NCBI GenBank assembly: GCA_050012355.1
Contig: JBEKHI010000113.1
Location: 1 to 24,056 of the forward strand
Direction: 5' to 3'
DNA length: 24,056 bases
Source of the DNA: JBEKHI01 sp050012355
GTDB lineage: Bacteria > Actinomycetota > Actinomycetes > Streptosporangiales > Streptosporangiaceae
Part shown: positions 23,908 through 24,056 of the stretch, piece after piece
Position numbering within the stretch: position 1 is the first letter of the stretch
Layout: each line of letters opens with the position of its first letter
Translations under genes and position numbers: made by a program
Notes under the pieces: generated by a model
What the model was told of the DNA's origin: nothing
What the model saw: the letters and a program-made list of their open reading frames with translations, nothing else
Databases searched by the model: none

Positions 23908-24056
23908 GTGGTTGCCTTGTTGATTGGGTCCGGATCCGGCAGGGAGCCGGACGATCTGCTCGCTGCCCGGATGACCGCAGTCAACGGGGTCGTCGCGATG
24001 TCCGGTGTTCAGGCGCTGCTGCGTGCTCCGCTGGATCAGATACGAGTAGACCGGGC
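23908..24056 (+). CDS. Probable indolepyruvate ferredoxin oxidoreductase (N-terminal fragment)
   Basis: The open frame from GTG 23908 to the window end encodes 49 residues. The end reads GVVAMSGVQALLRAPLDQIR then VDR, closely resembling the start of actinobacterial and proteobacterial indolepyruvate ferredoxin oxidoreductases (pattern LTGVQALVRLPLDQ...DRAAGLNTAGFVSGY). That enzyme is a TPP-dependent oxidoreductase which converts arylpyruvates to acyl-CoAs with ferredoxin. Only the first part of the TPP-binding region would be present. Start choice is uncertain; the GTG has only a weak GAGAAG ahead of it. The palindrome and promoter upstream suggest inducible control. Confidence 0.55.
   Translation, partial: MVALLIGSGSGREPDDLLAARMTAVNGVVAMSGVQALLRAPLDQIRVDR

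Noticed and set aside
1..24056. tRNA, rRNA, CRISPR arrays, intact insertion sequences
   Set aside because: No cloverleaf, repeat-spacer pattern or transposase was recognised by reading; a covariance-model scan was not possible.

Overview
The window comes from a high-GC, Gram-positive actinomycete (Actinomycetota). The signs are strong G/C preference in third codon positions, frequent GTG starts, Tat/Sec-secreted carbohydrate-active proteins, two ECF sigma-factor loci of actinobacterial type and convergent genes packed stop to stop. No tRNA, rRNA, CRISPR array, prophage block or intact insertion sequence was found. The region looks like accessory chromosome devoted to signalling, secretion and regulation.

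Layout. 1-694: 5' part of a MacB/LolD-type ABC ATPase. 1111-4826: a P-loop (STAND/AAA-like) NTPase translationally coupled to a membrane-anchored periplasmic-binding-type protein that carries a one-base frameshift. There is no ABC permease, so this is a candidate sensor/ATPase pair. 4569-6149: a convergent YbfB/YjiJ-like MFS transporter whose coding frame appears to switch near 4900. 6472-6660: a decayed gene end. 6692-8461: a Tat-exported beta-helix (pectate-lyase-3 type) protein with a phage-tail-like C-terminal domain. Its upstream region holds four 11-bp direct repeats. 8710-9519: an Fpg/Nei-type DNA glycosylase with a degenerate zinc finger.

9544-12678 holds two sigma modules. One is a SigE-family ECF sigma factor coupled to a membrane-anchored CU044_5270-like (anti-sigma-like) protein. 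The other is an ECF42-type sigma factor with a TPR tail coupled to its DGPF (YCII) partner. 12819-16084 is a three-gene operon (FAD-dependent oxidoreductase, polytopic membrane protein, TetR repressor). Its promoter -10 lies inside a palindromic operator, so autorepression is the simplest model.

16527-18605: a secreted propeller/Ig-like protein. 18602-19684: a cytosolic TPR protein with a zincin-like domain that lacks HExxH. 19987-22515: a large secreted GH87-like (alpha-1,3-glucanase/mycodextranase type) enzyme with an anchor-D domain and a discoidin domain. 22516-23104: terminators, a gene remnant and two palindromes. 23105-23635: a small secreted protein made of two Cys-paired repeats. The right edge holds the start of a probable indolepyruvate ferredoxin oxidoreductase gene behind a 20-bp perfect palindrome.

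The most unusual items are the NTPase/binding-protein couple, the 11-bp repeat array, the phage-tail-like fusion, the dead-zincin TPR protein and the well-formed operators. All family assignments were made by reading the sequence, without database searches.
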